DNA from: Deltaproteobacteria bacterium
GTDB taxonomy: Bacteria; Desulfobacterota; Desulfarculia; Adiutricales; JAGVGV01
Direction: 5' to 3'
Length of the DNA stretch: 5,363 nt
NCBI GenBank assembly: GCA_020056895.1
Contig: JAGVGV010000036.1
Span: forward strand, 1 to 5,363
The notes under the pieces are model-generated. The model worked only from the letters and a program-made list of their open reading frames with translations, was not told the origin of the DNA and did not search any database. Positions within the stretch are counted from its first letter, which is position 1. Every line of letters starts with the position of its first letter. Both the position numbers and the translations under genes were made by a program. This document shows positions 4,626 to 5,363 of this stretch, one piece after another.

Positions 4626-5363
4626 ATGACCGATTTTCTAAAGCCCTCGGACCAACAGGCCATTTTCGGCCAGTTCCCCCGGGAGCTTCCCATTTTGCCG
4701 CTCAGGAACACGGTGGCTTTCCCTTTTTCCATCCTGCCGCTGGTGATCGGGCTGCCCCGGTCGATCCGGCTGATTGAAGAAACCGTGGCCGGCGACCGGC
4801 TGGTGGGTCTGGTGGCTTCCAAGGATGGGTCCATCGAAGACCCCCGGCCGGGCCAGATTCATGAAATCGGCACTTTGGCCCGGATCAGCCGGATGACGCA
4901 AGGCTCGGAGCAGGGGTACAACATCGTGGTCCAGGGTCTGGAACGATTCCGCGTTACCCATTTCACCACTCAGGAACCTTACCTAAGGGCTTGGTGCGAA
5001 CTGGCCCCCGATGCTCTGGAACCCGGGGTGGAAGTGGATGCCCTGACCATTGGGCTGAGGGAACTGGCCAAGGAAGTGGTCTCCCTTTCCCCCCAATTGC
5101 CCGATGAAGTGACCGGATTTCTGGAACAGGTGAAGGAACCCCGGTACCTGACTTATCTGGTGGCGGCCAACGCCGGGTTGTCCACCGAGGAAGGCCAGGA
5201 AATCCTGGCCGCCGACGGGCTCCGAGGCAAACTCAGAATGCTGATCGCCTTTCTGGCCCGCCAGAAGGAAATCCTGAAGCTGGGCCAGAAGATCAAATCC
5301 GAAGCCAAGGAAGAGATGGACAAAGCCCAGCGCGAATACTTCCTAAGGCAGCAGCTTAAAGCC
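4626..5363 (+). CDS. lon: ATP-dependent Lon protease, N-terminal part, cut by the right edge
   Basis: The frame is open from ATG 4626 to the last base, giving 246 residues. Lon is a cytoplasmic homo-oligomeric AAA+ serine protease that degrades misfolded and regulatory proteins; E. coli Lon has 784 residues. The visible part is the LON substrate-binding domain: LPILPLRNTVAFP (21-33), IHEIGTLARI (79-88 region), GLERFRV (104-110) and LVAANAGLSTEEGQEIL (178-194). A charged helical linker then begins, with MDKAQREYFLRQQLKA at 231-246, the conserved run that precedes the ATPase module. The Walker motifs and the Ser-Lys catalytic dyad lie beyond the window, so activity cannot be judged here. The gene is divergent from the kinase across 555 bases with several repeat elements and a candidate TTGACA box. 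Whether it is the only Lon of the genome cannot be told; some deltaproteobacteria carry more than one. There is no frameshift in the visible part. Confidence 0.97.
   Translation, partial: MTDFLKPSDQQAIFGQFPRELPILPLRNTVAFPFSILPLVIGLPRSIRLIEETVAGDRLVGLVASKDGSIEDPRPGQIHEIGTLARISRMTQGSEQGYNIVVQGLERFRVTHFTTQEPYLRAWCELAPDALEPGVEVDALTIGLRELAKEVVSLSPQLPDEVTGFLEQVKEPRYLTYLVAANAGLSTEEGQEILAADGLRGKLRMLIAFLARQKEILKLGQKIKSEAKEEMDKAQREYFLRQQLKA

Noticed and set aside
4339..4629. A 96-codon plus-strand frame starting TTG at 4339 whose stop overlaps the lon start as ATGA
   Set aside because: There is no Shine-Dalgarno before the TTG, and the translation is low-complexity, rich in proline, arginine and glycine, with no domain signal. 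The ATGA overlap is probably accidental.

Overview
This is a GC-rich chromosomal window with five protein-coding genes, two of them cut by the window ends. The sequence suggests a Gram-negative bacterium. The supporting signs are a secreted protein with a Sec signal peptide, a membrane-anchored extracytoplasmic protein, and a sensor kinase whose dimerisation domain carries a long insert like those I associate with deltaproteobacterial (Desulfobacterota-type) kinases. That taxonomic placement is an inference from sequence style and was not tested.

Layout, left to right. (i) Positions 1-874 hold a minus-strand pair: a short single-domain flavodoxin-fold protein (413-874), followed 60 bases downstream by a small exported protein (352 down to the left edge). 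Both have good Shine-Dalgarno sequences and probably form one transcript. (ii) Positions 875-1142 are a divergent intergenic region. (iii) Positions 1143-1640 encode, on the plus strand, a 165-residue protein with one N-terminal membrane anchor and a helical extracytoplasmic domain; I do not recognise its family. (iv) Only 45 bases further on, in convergent orientation, ends a 794-residue soluble histidine kinase with four PAS domains (4070 down to 1686). No response regulator is visible beside it. (v) Positions 4071-4625 are a 555-base divergent intergenic region holding several short direct and inverted repeats and weak promoter-like sequences. (vi) Positions 4626 to the right edge encode the N-terminal 246 residues of an ATP-dependent Lon protease.

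The common theme, at the level of inference only, is sensing and stress response: a cytoplasmic multi-PAS kinase, a redox flavoprotein and a protein-quality-control protease. Nothing in the sequence links them into one pathway. I found no mobile element, CRISPR array, tRNA or rRNA, and no clear intrinsic terminator. I also found no convincing new multi-gene system. The items most worth a second look are the inverted repeat that brackets a perfect TTGACA box upstream of lon, the 30-base-spaced direct repeats upstream of the kinase, and the unrecognised membrane-anchored protein.
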